This document shows positions 43,901 through 52,114 of a stretch of 64,000 nucleotides of DNA, in pieces. Made by a program: the position numbers and the translations under genes. Below the pieces are notes generated by a model. It was not told the origin of the DNA, did not search any database, and saw only the letters and a list, made by a program, of their open reading frames with translations. The stretch is from Vibrio splendidus (GTDB lineage Bacteria; Pseudomonadota; Gammaproteobacteria; Enterobacterales; Vibrionaceae): positions 1 through 64,000 of the forward strand of contig NZ_AP025509.1 of NCBI RefSeq assembly GCF_024347615.1, in the 5' to 3' direction. Position 1 is the first letter of the stretch. Each line of letters begins with the position of its first letter.

Positions 43901-44159
43901 TGAAGCGTGTTCTGGTCGACTAAGAGCCGTGTTACTCACATCGGTCACCACGTTCGCAGGTTTGACGCCACTATTAAGTGAAACGTCTCTGCAGGCTCAA
44001 TTCCTGATCCCAGCAGCGGCGGCACTAGGTTATGGCATTTTGTTTGCGACGTTTATTACATTGATTCTGACGCCAGCATTGTTAATGATTCAATGTGAGA
44101 TTAAGTCTCTGATTCTTAAAGTCACAAATCGAGTCAAAGGCGTTGAACAAACGGCTTAA
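40953..44159 (+). CDS. RND multidrug efflux permease (HAE1-like)
   Basis: A 1068-residue inner-membrane pump with 12 helices and two large periplasmic domains. Proton-relay motif LGIVVDDAVVVGES in TM4 near residue 425 and the GxSG-like LSGVVVNDSLLLVSRFNE in the second half near 950. The first loop DVVTVSVTYDSGDPVQAEEGLAIKIEDAL is standard. It extrudes drugs or other toxic amphiphiles using proton flow. The N-terminal 30 residues are His/Gln-rich and cytoplasmic. The gene is followed by a two-component system likely to control it. Confidence 0.94.
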   Translation: MSNELKPNNQAHCDHQVHSNQTSSKSHTGVIAWFANNSVAANLLLVGVIIIGVLSLNTLRKEAFPSLEPDVVTVSVTYDSGDPVQAEEGLAIKIEDALETVPGIKRITSTSDANGSHVSIEKTSTYDLDTLLTDVKTKVDAINNLPAGADNPVIDKARMQDHALWVQLYGDADRATLQSLAEQLKSDLLSQSAIRDLEIKAKADPMISVEVDENKLQAYGLTLTDVSEAINAESSAAISTSLRNGEKTVRLKVSEQAYELQDFNAIPVMTTTDGTQITLGDIANVEDMFADDTFMLSRYNQQNAMAIQIVMDEYGDVVSIVEQAQQVVERWENSNMLPNDVEIETWYDKSTMIKDRLSLLVKNALTGIALVFIVLAVFLNVRVAFWVAAGLPFVFFGTMFFMTDTFMGLTINEMTTFGFIMALGIVVDDAVVVGESIYSTRKEEGDSIGSTIRGTMKVASPTIFGVLTTVVAFLALANVEGKMGQIYAQFGTVVTICLLLSLVESKFILPSHLAHINTKRSDKKGLWASVQHAADTGLGWFNKRIYCPVIEWALKLRYAVVMVFLSLLILVAGLPMTGAVRVAFFPDMPGDTVTADMSMQNDASFGQTQQNLLVLEAAATQTDETLRAQYGAQDEASELLSLQVIADADDSGQVKIELDSDSVYTSNEFADAWQETVGTMEGVKKLKVLSKMEMVDNFKVELKAWNEESVTAAGNEFLTELQAIDGVSGIDHNLDLGEPQYRFELTQQGRALGFDTASLSQQVLQAFGGDIVQQFQRGKDEVKVRVRYPESDRQTIADIKQSSVRTNDGTVVPLSTVAKVYSDYQVSEITRIDSQRAVYISAVLDKEVVAPAELVHQLQDTLVPDLEAQYPGLTVDFAGETEEQEETASSMMSMFVLAMIAIYTLLAIPLKSYIQPVIIMTAIPFGIVGAILGHWWNDLTISILSLNGILALSGVVVNDSLLLVSRFNELIKEQGKSVHDAIVEACSGRLRAVLLTSVTTFAGLTPLLSETSLQAQFLIPAAAALGYGILFATFITLILTPALLMIQCEIKSLILKVTNRVKGVEQTA

Positions 44160-44174
44160 CAATGGCTAAGCTAA

Positions 44175-44212
44175 TGATGATATCTAGGCTGATGAATGCC
44201 GAGATATCATCA
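44175..44212 (+). promoter_or_regulatory. Long hairpin between RND pump and response regulator genes
   Basis: TGATGATATCT (44175-44185) and AGATATCATCA (44202-44212) form perfect 11-bp arms, with GGC/GCC extending the stem inside the loop. No T run follows, so it looks more like a processing or stability element than a terminator. Confidence 0.55.
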
Positions 44213-44300
44213 GCTGCATCGGTCTAGGTTCGTTACAGGTCAAGATATTAAAGAGCACGGCATAACAAGCCACACAACAACTAAAATAGAGGTCGTCACG

Positions 44301-45011
44301 ATGGCAGAATCCGTCACTAATAAACTCACAGATAAGCTTCAATTGCTTTTGGTTGAAGACGACCTCGATTTAGCCACTGCTGTTATTGATTACCTCGATT
44401 TAGAAGATATCCAGTGCGATCATGCAGCGAATGGTTTAGCTGGACTCAATCTAATTAAAACTAATCGCTATGACGCAGTCATTCTCGATCTCAACTTGCC
44501 TAAAATGAACGGCTTGCAGGTGTGTGAGAATCTCAGAGTACAGGGTATTGATACCCCCGTTTTGATGCTGACCGCACGTGATACGCTTGATGATAAGCTG
44601 ACTGGCTTTTCAAAAGGGGCTGATGATTATTTGGTGAAGCCTTTTGCAATGGAAGAGTTGATTGTTCGAGCGCAAGTTTTAGCGAAGCGACGCAGTGGTC
44701 AGGTTAGCCGCTTATCGGTGAGCGATCTCGAGATCGACCTTAAACAGCATCAAGCGTATCGTGCGAACTCACCTCTCAAGCTTTCCCCAACTGCGCTCAA
44801 AATTTTAGAAGTTTTGATGCGATCTAGTCCTAATCCTGTTTCACGAGAGACGATCATGCAGGGCGTGTGGGGCGACGACCAACCAGACAGTAACAGCTTG
44901 AAAGTACACATCTTTAATTTGCGTAAACAAGTGGATGCAGAACAAGACAATAAGCTACTGCATACTATTGCGGGCAAAGGTTTTGCGATTAAGGAGTTAC
45001 GACAAGAATGA
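44301..45011 (+). CDS. OmpR-family response regulator of the RND locus
   Basis: About 236 residues: receiver (LLLVEDDLDLAT; phospho-Asp in AVILDLNLPKMNGLQV near residue 63; Lys in DYLVKPFAMEEL) and a winged-helix effector (LKLSPTALKILEVLMR; DSNSLKVHIFNLRKQV; LLHTIAGKGFAI). QseB/PmrA-like order. ATG at 44301 with GAGGTC upstream is preferred; the frame stays open to 44196 but that extension does not resemble a receiver. Its stop overlaps the kinase start (ATGA). Confidence 0.92.
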   Translation: MAESVTNKLTDKLQLLLVEDDLDLATAVIDYLDLEDIQCDHAANGLAGLNLIKTNRYDAVILDLNLPKMNGLQVCENLRVQGIDTPVLMLTARDTLDDKLTGFSKGADDYLVKPFAMEELIVRAQVLAKRRSGQVSRLSVSDLEIDLKQHQAYRANSPLKLSPTALKILEVLMRSSPNPVSRETIMQGVWGDDQPDSNSLKVHIFNLRKQVDAEQDNKLLHTIAGKGFAIKELRQE

Positions 45012-46261
45012 AGATCAGACCAAGTTTAAGGATCTACGTCTTATTGGCGATTCTGGTCACTGGTGTGACGACGATTCTGGTTCTTTCTGCATTGAGCGTA
45101 AATTACTTTGTCTCTGGGATGGATATCGCTATGCGTGGCTCTATGATTGCCCAAGCGCAACAAGATGCGGTGAAGCCGGGCAAGCCTATGACCAATCAAG
45201 AATTTACGGTGGCGACCCAATGGAGCGACTTGCCACAAGGTATTCAGAACAACCTTAACCAGAACGAACTGCAATTCAACCGCATGACCAAAATGATCAT
45301 TGGCAAATCTATATTCTCACCTCCCGAGAAAGGCTATTTCGCCATGAAGGTAATGAAAGGTGATGAGGTTCGTTATGTTTCTGCGGTGTTTACGCAAAGG
45401 CATGATCAATTTATGAAAGATGACGGGCTTCCGCACTTTGTGATGATTTTATTGACCGCACTGGGCGCAATTGTTTTGTTTTTCATTATTTTGGTTATGG
45501 TGTTACGTAAGGTGGCATCGCCTGTTGAACAGCTAAAGAACTGGGCTAAATCGTTAGATAAAGACAACCTCAATGAACCGACACCAGATTTTCACTTCAG
45601 TGAACTGAACACCTTGGCTCACATCATTCGTGATAGTTTGAGTTCTGTTCAAAACAGCCTAGAGCGGGAACAGAAGTTCTTGGGTTATGCGAGCCACGAA
45701 TTACGTACCCCTATTGCAGTCACAAGAACCAACAGTGAACTGCTAGAGAAGCTGATTCAAAAGGGTAAGAGCCCAGAAAAGCAGCTTGAAGTGATAGACC
45801 GAATTAAGCGCGCGGGTTTCACCATGACAGACCTGACAGAAACTTTGTTGTGGCTCACCCGACAACAAGACAAAGACCTGCCTTTGGAAAACGTACATCT
45901 TGGCGAACTGTCGCAACAGATTACCCACGATTTAACCTATCTATTGAATGGAAAGGCGGTGGTTGTGAATATTGAAAGCGACGACACACAATGCCAGTTA
46001 CCAGCTGGACTAACCCGAATCGTGCTGACCAACTTGATTCGCAATGCTTTCCAGCACACAGGAAGCGGTACCGTGGATATCGTTCAAGTGGGTTCAAAAG
46101 TCACCATTGTTAACAACAACACTGATGGCACGGTAGAAGACAATCATTTGGGCTTTGGTCTAGGGTTAGAGCTCACCGAAAAGCTGCTTGCGCAATATCA
46201 ATGGCAGTACCATAACCAAGAGCTGGCTGGTGGCCGTGAAGTGTGGGTGGATTTCTCGTAA
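45008..46261 (+). CDS. Sensor histidine kinase of the RND locus
   Basis: A 417-residue membrane kinase with helices near 8-32 and 140-165, a periplasmic domain of about 110 residues, HAMP-like linker, phospho-His in LGYASHELRTPIAVTRTNSELLE near 228, N-box LTNLIRNAFQHTGSG near 343 and a short ATPase end FGLGLELTEKLL. The D-box is degenerate (VTIVNNNTDG instead of DNGxG), which may lower ATP affinity. Probably senses a pump substrate or envelope damage and signals to the regulator just upstream. Confidence 0.9.
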   Translation: MKIRPSLRIYVLLAILVTGVTTILVLSALSVNYFVSGMDIAMRGSMIAQAQQDAVKPGKPMTNQEFTVATQWSDLPQGIQNNLNQNELQFNRMTKMIIGKSIFSPPEKGYFAMKVMKGDEVRYVSAVFTQRHDQFMKDDGLPHFVMILLTALGAIVLFFIILVMVLRKVASPVEQLKNWAKSLDKDNLNEPTPDFHFSELNTLAHIIRDSLSSVQNSLEREQKFLGYASHELRTPIAVTRTNSELLEKLIQKGKSPEKQLEVIDRIKRAGFTMTDLTETLLWLTRQQDKDLPLENVHLGELSQQITHDLTYLLNGKAVVVNIESDDTQCQLPAGLTRIVLTNLIRNAFQHTGSGTVDIVQVGSKVTIVNNNTDGTVEDNHLGFGLGLELTEKLLAQYQWQYHNQELAGGREVWVDFS

Positions 46262-46872
46262 TGCACTGGCGTGATCGTTTTAAGGTGTATTGGTATCACC
46301 GAAAACAGACTAACCGCTCGAATGGCGACAAGGCCAAAGCTCTCGGTTGGACTAGTGAAGAGAGTCAATTGTGTCGCTTTGAAGTGATCGCTCGCTCGGC
46401 TGATTTCGAAAAGAAGCGTGTTTTAGATTTGGGTTGTGGCTATGGCGAGTTGTTTGAACTGCTCGACAGCATCTATCGAATTCAATCTTACACCGGTGTT
46501 GACCAACATGCAGGCTTTCTAAAAAAGGCTAAGCAGAATTACACAGAAGATCGTTGTCAGTTTTTGTCGGGAGACATGAGCCAAATGAACCTTGAGGCGC
46601 ATGACATTGTTATCGCCAGTGGTTCACTGAACTACATCTCTCGTGATTCTGACTATCTGACAAACATGATTACTCGTATGTATGAATTGGCGAATCAGAC
46701 GGTGATTTTTAATCTTCTCAATTCAAGCCAATATCATTCACGTAATACTTTGATGAGTTATCACCCTCAAGGTGTCTATCGTTTCTGTAAAACGCTCTGT
46801 GATGATGTCTCTTTAATAGAGGGCTACGCAGAAGGGGATTTCACGATAGTGATGAACAAGGTCTGCTCCTAA
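46261..46872 (+). CDS. Class I SAM-dependent methyltransferase
   Basis: About 203 residues. SAM-binding motif I RVLDLGCGYGELFELLD near residue 55, motif II acidic end GVDQHAGFLKKA near 80, and IVIASGSLNYIS near 117 in place of the usual motif. Substrate unknown. It starts in the stop codon of the kinase gene (TAATG), so it belongs to the RND/two-component unit; a small-molecule detoxifying or signalling methylation is conceivable. Its stop codon lies in a CCTAAA repeat. Confidence 0.87.
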   Translation: MHWRDRFKVYWYHRKQTNRSNGDKAKALGWTSEESQLCRFEVIARSADFEKKRVLDLGCGYGELFELLDSIYRIQSYTGVDQHAGFLKKAKQNYTEDRCQFLSGDMSQMNLEAHDIVIASGSLNYISRDSDYLTNMITRMYELANQTVIFNLLNSSQYHSRNTLMSYHPQGVYRFCKTLCDDVSLIEGYAEGDFTIVMNKVCS

Positions 46873-46897
46873 ACCTAAACCTAAACCTAAACCTGAG
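46868..46897. repeat. CCTAAA tandem repeat overlapping the methyltransferase stop
   Basis: Four perfect hexamers CCTAAA (46868-46891) then degenerate CCTGAG. The methyltransferase stop codon TAA is at 46870-46872 in the first unit; gain or loss of whole units would not change the protein. Confidence 0.85.
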
Positions 46898-46928
46898 CCA
46901 GAGCGAAGTGATGGTGTGGAAATAATTA

Positions 46929-46964
46929 AAAAAGCCGCAGGCCTTGAAAGGTATGCGGCTTTTT
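46929..46964. terminator. Rho-independent terminator, bidirectional
   Basis: AAAAAGCCGCA (to 46939) and TGCGGCTTTTT (46954-46964), 14-base loop. Ends the RND unit and serves the convergent DUF3541 gene. Confidence 0.88.
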
Positions 46965-47011
46965 GGGTTCTATGACCAACCTAAGTATCTAAGACCAGCC
47001 TAGGTATGCTG

Positions 47012-48160
47012 CTAGTTCTTCGGTGGTTGGTTTTTAATGAGTCCGTAAGGGATGTTAGTAAACACCTTAGGGTTGCCTTCATAGGTCGGCGCTTCATTCA
47101 CTTGCTGCCAATCGAGTAGCATGATTGCTAGCACGTTGCGGTGTTCACCGTACTCAAGATCAAAATCACCAGTGATAGAAGGGATCATGCCTTGTTTCTC
47201 ATCGATAGAAGCTTGAATCGCGAGCCGAGTTTTCTCGACAACTGGGTCATCTTCTAAACCTGCCAGTAAGAAGGTTAATCCAACCTCAGCAATCACATCT
47301 TCTTTCGCACGCAGCAGAATCGTATCGATGTTTTCTCTGAAGTAATCGTAGATCCATTGATGATCTTGCTCGCTCACTTGATGTTGGTAGTACTCGGAAT
47401 CGCCAAAGATGACGTGTGTCATGCCGTAGAGTTTGTTGCCAAATTGCTGACTTGAAAGCTTCTTATCTTCATCGTCTGGGTACGCTTTTTTGAAGGTGTC
47501 GACAAACTCACCAACGACATCTTGTTCACCTAATTGGCGCAGCCAGTAGACTTGATTGGCGAGTTGAGCCGCCCACGCTTTCACCATGTCTTCGTTGGTC
47601 ACGTATCGTGAGAAGTCATAGCGACGAATGATTTCGCGCAGCTTAGCATCGTTCTTGTGCTCTAAACCGTATTCATTAGCACGAGCCATAGAGCCTAGGA
47701 GGTCAACACCAAGGTAGAGATATTCTGGCATGTGCTTGGTGATGTTGTAACGTCGAACACTGCGCTCATCGTTATCGCCAACATAAGAAGCAACGCGCTT
47801 CTCTGAGTAGAGTACGATTTGTTCCATGGTATGAACGTCATTCGACAGGGTGCTGAGCTTACTTGCCACTCGTGCCATGTCACTCCATACCGCAGCAGAA
47901 TACCTATCGTCTAATGTTTGGCGATACATGCGCAGCCCGTAATGACCTTCTTTGAATGCAGGCAGAGTGTAAAGCTGGCTTTCGTAGGTCGTACGAATGA
48001 GGTCTGCAGATTGTTTGAAAGATTGTTCATGAGAGTTGAGAGAATCTGCTTGGGTTTGAATACTCGGTACATTTGTCGCCAGAGCGTTCTCTTGTGCGTG
48101 AACAGCGACCGTAACTGAGGCCGATAGTAATGTGCACAGTGTAATCGTTTTTAGCTTCAT
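47012..48160 (-). CDS. DUF3541-family exported protein
   Basis: About 382 residues with a Sec signal (MKLKTITLCTLLSASVTVAVHA, cleaved before QEN). The mature part is largely alpha-helical with no catalytic motif I recognise; it resembles the DUF3541 group found in vibrios and relatives. HYGLRMYRQTLDDRYSAAVWSDMARVA near 78 and EHRNVLAIMLLDWQQV near 345 look conserved-type, the overall helical repeat suggests an alpha/alpha toroid. Function unknown. ATG at 48160 is used; the 15 bases before it extend only to a TTG. Confidence 0.75.
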   Translation of the reverse strand: MKLKTITLCTLLSASVTVAVHAQENALATNVPSIQTQADSLNSHEQSFKQSADLIRTTYESQLYTLPAFKEGHYGLRMYRQTLDDRYSAAVWSDMARVASKLSTLSNDVHTMEQIVLYSEKRVASYVGDNDERSVRRYNITKHMPEYLYLGVDLLGSMARANEYGLEHKNDAKLREIIRRYDFSRYVTNEDMVKAWAAQLANQVYWLRQLGEQDVVGEFVDTFKKAYPDDEDKKLSSQQFGNKLYGMTHVIFGDSEYYQHQVSEQDHQWIYDYFRENIDTILLRAKEDVIAEVGLTFLLAGLEDDPVVEKTRLAIQASIDEKQGMIPSITGDFDLEYGEHRNVLAIMLLDWQQVNEAPTYEGNPKVFTNIPYGLIKNQPPKN

Positions 48161-48443
48161 GTCGTGAGGTACCAAGCTGATTAATAGTCTATGTAAAATA
48201 ACATCGATGAATCCTTTAATGTAAGGTTTGAGTCAATACAATGTAAGCTTTATAAGGTTCACTAACCCTTTTTGATTAATCAATTAGTATAACCAACAGA
48301 CCTGAAGTGATGAATGGCACAATATTTGATAGATACTAGACGTTAGTATAGATTTTTAGTGACTTAGCGGCATACTGGAGCAATAAGCCAGAAATGAGCC
48401 GTTATAAGGCAGTATATAGAACAAAAGTGTTAGAGGTTCGTAA

Positions 48444-49799
48444 ATGCCAAGTGGTTCTAGCAAGCAGTGGTCTGCTAAGGTTGTATCTTTTCTTTTTTTC
48501 CTTGCGATAGTGAGCGCGATTGAGTTCTTTCACGCCAAGCAATTAACTTTTCTTAAAAATGAATCGTATTCTGAGGGAAAAAAACAATTATCCATTATTC
48601 GTTCTCGGATCGAAGCCGCGATCGTGTCAGATATGTATATCCTCAACAATTTCTCGACCTTAGTGACCATCAACCCTGATGGTGAGGTGAAGAATTGGGA
48701 CAAGATTGCTGAGAATATCATTCAAGATGGCTTCCATATTCGACTTATTGGGCTCGCCAAAGACGACATTCTAAACTTTGTTTACCCTATGGAAGGCAAT
48801 GAGCAGATTCTTGGTATTAATTATCGCGATTATCCCAACCAATGGGAGTCTGTTGAGATAGCCCGTAATCTCGGTAACACTTTTATTGCTGGGCCTTTTG
48901 AATTGTTTCAAGGTGGTCAAGCCCTCATTACGCGAACTCCGATCTTTCGAGACCCACCTTTTAATCAAGACTATTGGGGTGTATCCAGTGCTGTTATTGG
49001 CTTAGATGAGCTGTTTGAAGATGTCGGAATTGGGAAAATCGAGAACAAGTACGAACTCGCAATTCGCGGTGCCAACAGTTCGGGTAAAGATGGCCCTGTT
49101 TTTTATGGCACCCAGGATGTGTTCGATAATGCGTTTGCCACCGAGCAGGTGAGCTTTCCTTACGGTGGTTGGTACCTTGCTCTCTCCGGTAGTGAGCATG
49201 TATTGATGGACGTGCCTTGGTATCGAGTTCAAGCGGTAAGGCTGGTGGGCTACTCCATAATGTTAGTGCTAGCGATTGCCTTTATGACTATTTATCGCCT
49301 GTATCTAATTGCTGATAGCCGTTCTATGCATGATGAGCTCACGATGTTGCCGAATCGTCGATACTTCATGTACAGCCTCAAGCAGGCATTTAAAACCACT
49401 CAAAAGCAGAGAGCGAGAACCTTTGCGGTTGTCAATATCGATCTGGATGGGTTTAAAGCAATTAACGACACGTTTGGTCATGCGGCCGGCGATCAGGTGT
49501 TAGTTGAATGTGCTAAGCGTATAAAGAGTGAGTTGCGCGGTTCAGACATCGTGGCAAGGATAGGAGGCGATGAGTTCTTAGTTTTATTGCCACGCATCAT
49601 CGATGATCAACATGTATCGTCGATTGTGGCTAAACTTCGTAAGGTGATATGTACGACACCAGTGGTCTATGAGACTCACTCAATTTATCTTCGAATTAGT
49701 GTTGGTTGGGTTATTCATAACAATAACTACGATGATGTCGATGCACTCTTGAAAGCGGCTGATGAAAAAATGTACGAACAGAAGCGACAAGTTATGTAG
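48444..49799 (+). CDS. CHASE-domain membrane diguanylate cyclase
   Basis: A 451-residue sensor enzyme. Helix at about 13-28, periplasmic CHASE-type domain (IIQDGFHIRLIGLAKDDIL; GPFELFQGGQALITRTPIF near 155), a second helix near 270-290, then GGDEF about 300-450. The active-site motif RIGGDEFLVLLP near 372 is intact; there is no RxxD inhibitory site five residues earlier (SDIVARIGGDEF), so product feedback may be weak. It makes c-di-GMP in response to an outside signal. GAGGTT precedes the ATG. Confidence 0.93.
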   Translation: MPSGSSKQWSAKVVSFLFFLAIVSAIEFFHAKQLTFLKNESYSEGKKQLSIIRSRIEAAIVSDMYILNNFSTLVTINPDGEVKNWDKIAENIIQDGFHIRLIGLAKDDILNFVYPMEGNEQILGINYRDYPNQWESVEIARNLGNTFIAGPFELFQGGQALITRTPIFRDPPFNQDYWGVSSAVIGLDELFEDVGIGKIENKYELAIRGANSSGKDGPVFYGTQDVFDNAFATEQVSFPYGGWYLALSGSEHVLMDVPWYRVQAVRLVGYSIMLVLAIAFMTIYRLYLIADSRSMHDELTMLPNRRYFMYSLKQAFKTTQKQRARTFAVVNIDLDGFKAINDTFGHAAGDQVLVECAKRIKSELRGSDIVARIGGDEFLVLLPRIIDDQHVSSIVAKLRKVICTTPVVYETHSIYLRISVGWVIHNNNYDDVDALLKAADEKMYEQKRQVM

Positions 49800-49963
49800 G
49801 TTGAATTGGAGCTGTGATTAGAATTTAGTTGCTGAATGTGGGGAAAAGCCTCAGAATACCGCGCTTTGCTCCTTATCAATCCAATTGATGAGCGAAAGCT
49901 GTAGCAACGACTTCTTTCTGCGCGTTGCTCATATTAAATGTTATTCAACTGAGAAAATAATCT

Positions 49964-51559
49964 ATGAGTTTTACCTCCCTGGGCCTTTCTGAACCGATCC
50001 TTAAAGCTATTGAAGCACAAGGTTACGATAAGCCATCACCAATACAAGAGAAAGCCGTACCTGCTGTCCTAACCGGCAAAGATGTTATGGCCGCTGCTCA
50101 AACAGGTACAGGTAAAACTGCAGGCTTCACGCTACCTATTCTTGAAATGTTGTCAAAAGGCCCTCGCGTACGTCAGAACCAAGTACGTGCGCTAGTGCTA
50201 ACACCAACCCGTGAGCTTGCTGCGCAAGTGAATGGCAGCGTAGTGAAGTACGGTATTAACTTACCTCTTACTTCTACGGTGGTGTTTGGTGGTGTGAAAA
50301 TTAACCCTCAGATGCAAAAACTGCGTAAAGGTAGTGATGTACTGGTAGCAACACCGGGTCGTCTACTTGACCTATACAACCAAAATGCTGTGCGTTTTGA
50401 TCAACTAGAAATTCTAGTGCTAGATGAAGCTGACCGCATGCTAGACATGGGCTTCATTCGCGATATCCGTAAGATCTTGGCTTTTCTACCTAAGAAGCGC
50501 CAAAACCTACTGTTCTCAGCGACGTTCTCTGATGATATTCGTGGCTTGGCGAAAGGTTTAGTTAACAACCCAGTTGAAATCTCGGTAAGCCCTGCGAACT
50601 CAACGGCACCAACCGTTGAGCAAAGCATCTACCCAGTAGATAAAAAGAAAAAAAGCGCAATGCTAGCGAAGCTCATCAAAGATAATGATTGGCGACAAGT
50701 GCTTGTGTTTAGCAAAACGAAACATGGCGCAAACAAGCTTTCACACTTCCTTGACGAGCAAGGCATCTCAGCGGCGCCTATTCATGGTAACAAGAGCCAA
50801 GGCGCGCGTACTAAAGCCCTAGAGAACTTCAAAACGGGTAAGGTGCGAGTATTGGTGGCGACTGATATCGCAGCGCGTGGTATCGATATTCCGCAACTGC
50901 CTCAAGTAGTGAATTTCGACCTTCCAAACGTATCAGAAGATTACGTTCACCGTATTGGTCGTACTGGCCGTGCTGGTGAAGTGGGTAAAGCCATCTCATT
51001 GGTTTGTGCTGATGAAGTGGGTGAACTGTTTGGTATCGAGCGCCTTATTCAGCAAGTGCTTGAGCGCCGTGAACTTGAAGGTTTTGCACCTGTAAACAAG
51101 TTGCCAGAATCTCGTTTGGATTCGCGTCCGATTAAGCCTAAGAAGCCGAAAAAGACACGTGAACACTCTGATGGTCAACGTTCTGGCGAGAATGCTCGCG
51201 GGCACAAACCAGCAGGTAAGAACAAGCGTCATGTTTCTGGTTCAGGCTCTGCTCCTAAGCGTAAGCCAAATGCGAACAAGCCTAACTCAGGTAACAAAGG
51301 CTCTGACAGCAACTCTGCAGTTGCTGGTGATGATAAATCTTTAAGAAATAATGGCAGTAACTATAAGCGTGGTAATGCGGCAAACAAGCCTTCTACGAAT
51401 AGTTCAGGTAAGCCAGCTGGTGCAGGTAAACCTAATAAGTCTGGTTTCGGTGGCGGTAATGGCTCGAGCAAACCGTCGAACAAATCAGCAGGTAATAAGC
51501 CTACAGGTAACAAGCCTTCACCATCTAGAAGCCGTTCTAAGCCTGCACCTCAGAAATAG
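49964..51559 (+). CDS. DEAD-box RNA helicase, RhlE type
   Basis: A 531-residue helicase: Q motif [14 protein letters not shown], Walker [15 protein letters not shown] near 45, [13 protein letters not shown] in [13 protein letters not shown] near 150, SAT in [10 protein letters not shown], then motif [14 protein letters not shown] and [13 protein letters not shown] near 331. Core of about 375 residues is followed by a 150-residue low-complexity basic tail rich in Asn, Gly, Ser, Lys and Pro ([19 protein letters not shown]), likely an RNA-binding disordered extension. Probably works in cold adaptation or ribosome/RNA turnover. Confidence 0.93.
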   Translation: MSFTSLGLSEPILKAIEAQGYDKPSPIQEKAVPAVLTGKDVMAAAQTGTGKTAGFTLPILEMLSKGPRVRQNQVRALVLTPTRELAAQVNGSVVKYGINLPLTSTVVFGGVKINPQMQKLRKGSDVLVATPGRLLDLYNQNAVRFDQLEILVLDEADRMLDMGFIRDIRKILAFLPKKRQNLLFSATFSDDIRGLAKGLVNNPVEISVSPANSTAPTVEQSIYPVDKKKKSAMLAKLIKDNDWRQVLVFSKTKHGANKLSHFLDEQGISAAPIHGNKSQGARTKALENFKTGKVRVLVATDIAARGIDIPQLPQVVNFDLPNVSEDYVHRIGRTGRAGEVGKAISLVCADEVGELFGIERLIQQVLERRELEGFAPVNKLPESRLDSRPIKPKKPKKTREHSDGQRSGENARGHKPAGKNKRHVSGSGSAPKRKPNANKPNSGNKGSDSNSAVAGDDKSLRNNGSNYKRGNAANKPSTNSSGKPAGAGKPNKSGFGGGNGSSKPSNKSAGNKPTGNKPSPSRSRSKPAPQK

Positions 51560-51854
51560 TAGCTCTTTGGTAGACCAAAAGGTTGATAAGGTAGCTTTGT
51601 AGCGGTTCAGCAACGAGAATTACTTTTTAAGAAGGTTCTCGTTTATTAGCGAATTTCTGCAATTTAACTCGAATAAGCGCGAATATTGAATTTCAATGTT
51701 CGCGTTTTTTTATGGGTATTATTTTACGAATTAGAAGTGATTTCTTGGCCGTAAAAGCGACTGAATCAAGAAGAAATACGCTATTGAGAGGAAAGGTAAT
51801 GATTCGTTAATGATTTATTAATAACAACATAATCACTAGCGTTTTTGTGGATCT

Positions 51855-51958
51855 TTGCAATTTGCAATTCCAGTTTGCAAAACAAGCAGGGATTTACGGC
51901 CAATACGTGTTCAGATGCTTAGTAAATACGTGTTTTAAAAGTTGGCACGTATGCTGCA
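51855..51958 (+). promoter_or_regulatory. LuxO site and sigma-54 promoter of qrr
   Basis: TTGCAATTTGCAA at 51855-51867 fits the LuxO consensus TTGCA-W3-TGCAA exactly; a half-site TTTGCAAAA follows at 51874. The sigma-54 promoter is TTGGCACGTATGCTGCA with GG at 51944-51945 and GC at 51956-51957, ten bases between, predicting a start near 51968. Confidence 0.9.
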
Positions 51959-51967
51959 TTAGTAATG

Positions 51968-52077
51968 GTGACCCTTCTTAAGCCGAGGGTCACCTAGCCA
52001 ACTGACGTTGTTAGTGAACCCATATTGTTCACACAAAATATATGACCAATCACCTTTATTGTGGTTGGTTTTTTTTT
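51968..52077 (+). ncRNA. qrr: Quorum-regulatory small RNA Qrr
   Basis: About 110 bases. It starts at the predicted sigma-54 start with the 5' hairpin GTGACCCTTCTTAAGC.../GGGTCAC, continues with the nearly invariant Qrr target-pairing core (CTAGCCAACTGACGTTGTTA, 51994-52013), then GTTCAC and a terminator hairpin ACCAATCA/TGGTTGGT with nine T. Known: Qrr RNAs act with Hfq under LuxO-P at low cell density to repress luxR/hapR and adjust luxO, luxM and aphA. Which qrr number it is cannot be told. Confidence 0.96.
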
Positions 52078-52114
52078 GCCTGAATTTTGATTTCTACTTG
52101 TTGGTTTTACTTTT

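Noticed and set aside
44196..44300. 35-codon N-terminal extension of the RND-locus response regulator
   Set aside because: Sequence is unlike a receiver domain and overlaps a hairpin; ATG at 44301 has a good ribosome-binding site.
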